Source: a virus
Direction: 5' to 3' (one strand)
IMG/VR virus record: IMGVR_UViG_3300023184_000087
Span: 1 to 64,000 of that record
Length of the DNA stretch: 64,000 nucleotides
In this document: in pieces, positions 63,343-64,000 of the stretch
Position numbering within the stretch: the stretch's first letter is position 1
Layout of the letters: every line of letters begins with the position of its first letter
The notes under the pieces: generated by a model
Seen by the model: only the letters and a program-made list of their open reading frames with translations
What the model was told of the DNA's origin: nothing
The model's database searches: none
Translations under genes and position numbers: made by a program

Positions 63343-64000
63343 CTACAAAAAGATATTTGGGTTTTCATTTCTTGAAGAAGAATTATAGTTTGTTGCGGTT
63401 TGTGTTGCAACCCCGTTCTGGAATAAAGAAACAGTAGGCTCATCTGAGCTATTGGTTGTTGTGGTATTTTTAATAAAACCTAAATCAACTTCACTAAAAT
63501 AATAATCTCTAGCCATAAACTGATAATTTTCTACCAATGGTGAACCGCCAGATGCATAGGCAGTTGTCATGCTCATTAGTTGAATCTCCTGTAATACTAT
63601 TTTCATTGGGCTAGCTTGGTTATTGGTGTTTGGTTTAATCAATCTTTCATTGACATCAGAAATCATCATTCTGTCTAAATTAGATTCTATAACTTTATCT
63701 TCTGCTTTTAAATAATCTTTTGCTGTTGTTGAAACTTCTTCAACTCCATAAAGTATAATAAAATTAAATGGTGGGTGAGCACTGAATATATTTTTATCTG
63801 AATCTACAACATTTTTAGAAAATGGATCGGTAGATATTCTATCTAACTGACTATATGCCCAATATTTTTGAATATTTTTTTCGTCTTGTAAGCTCCTTAC
63901 TGAGGAGCTAGACGAACCATAATCTATATTTCTTAAAGTAGATTTAATTAAAGAATCATCTTTTCTTGGGTCTGGTTGCTGCCTTCTTGCCCTTGCAGCT
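63343..64000 (-). CDS. Virion structural protein, N-terminus cut by window edge
   Basis: The reading frame is open from the right edge to the stop at 63343, so at least 218 residues are coded here; an internal MM at 63669 is not the start. Visible features: a basic, proline-containing beginning (ARARRQQPDPRKDD), INIFSAHPPFNFII-like strand, and a C-terminal beta region (KIVLQEIQLMSMTTAYASGG, then LVENYQFMARDYYFSEVDLG) ending in a serine/threonine/asparagine-rich tail. Strand patterns and position before the chaperones would fit a tail tube or tail-completion protein. I cannot confirm a family from this fragment. Confidence 0.55.
   Translation of the reverse strand, partial: AARARRQQPDPRKDDSLIKSTLRNIDYGSSSSSVRSLQDEKNIQKYWAYSQLDRISTDPFSKNVVDSDKNIFSAHPPFNFIILYGVEEVSTTAKDYLKAEDKVIESNLDRMMISDVNERLIKPNTNNQASPMKIVLQEIQLMSMTTAYASGGSPLVENYQFMARDYYFSEVDLGFIKNTTTTNSSDEPTVSLFQNGVATQTATNYNSSSRNENPNIFL

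Noticed and set aside
1-64000. tRNA genes, CRISPR arrays, insertion sequences and attachment sites
   Set aside because: The few intergenic gaps (all under about 210 nt) were read on both strands and none shows cloverleaf arms, regular repeats, transposase frames or integrase genes.

Overview
This window is a continuous stretch of a large tailed-bacteriophage genome. Every supported gene lies on the minus strand, packing is tight with many 1-60 nt overlaps, base composition is AT-rich, and there are no host housekeeping genes. A gpJ-like protein, a gp25-like protein, an OB-fold spike protein and a gpD/gp27-like hub protein sit together, which points to a contractile-tailed (myovirus-type) phage in Caudoviricetes. 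Capsid, terminase, sheath and most replication genes lie outside the window. The host cannot be fixed. A monomeric class II ribonucleotide reductase, ThyX and an MSMEG_6728-type putative pyrimidine-dimer glycosylase would fit an actinobacterial (or possibly cyanobacterial) host, and the cell-wall enzymes imply a murein wall.

Read in the direction of transcription (high to low coordinates), the first block (about 64000-50200) holds a virion protein cut by the window edge, a promoter, two small mutually related proteins in the tail-assembly-chaperone position, and three large proteins (2207, 779 and about 824 aa) where a tape measure is expected. These are followed by a small polar protein.

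The second block (50201-33372) is the baseplate. It has a 3504-aa multidomain hub protein ending in a staphylococcal-nuclease-like domain, a two-domain tail lysin (M15 peptidase plus SLT-type muramidase) whose reading frame breaks near its 5' end, an OB-fold spike protein, a spike-like protein, gp25-like and gpJ-like proteins, and an unexpected calcineurin-type phosphoesterase.

The third block (33743-14037) is a series of large adhesion or fibre proteins. These include a 1510-aa Ig-like protein punctuated by about twenty [S/A]-T-P tripeptides, a 1922-aa protein with an embedded peptidoglycan-binding domain, a run of probable discoidin-like paralogs, and a 202-aa repeat protein with a very strong ribosome binding site. 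Two hairpins (13959-14014) close this block.

The fourth block (13907-1) is metabolism, modification and replication. It has the class II RNR and ThyX (dNTP supply), a small two-helix membrane protein, a GT2 glycosyltransferase, a thermonuclease, a prolyl-4-hydroxylase-like 2OG oxygenase that appears to have been inserted next to the thermonuclease, the putative pyrimidine-dimer glycosylase, a monocistronic 64-aa gene with its own promoter and terminator, a second GT2 and a possible GT-D glycosyltransferase. After these come an endonuclease, a DnaB-type helicase, a Cas4/RecB-like protein that looks catalytically degenerate, an HD hydrolase, a primase of the archaeo-eukaryotic type with a four-cysteine C-terminal domain, a zinc-ribbon protein and the start of a DnaE-type DNA polymerase.

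The most interesting points are two apparent +1 frame breaks in tail genes, the [S/A]TP motif array together with an encoded hydroxylase and glycosyltransferases, the thermonuclease-tail remnant left beside the 2OG gene, and the nuclease domain fused to the giant hub protein.
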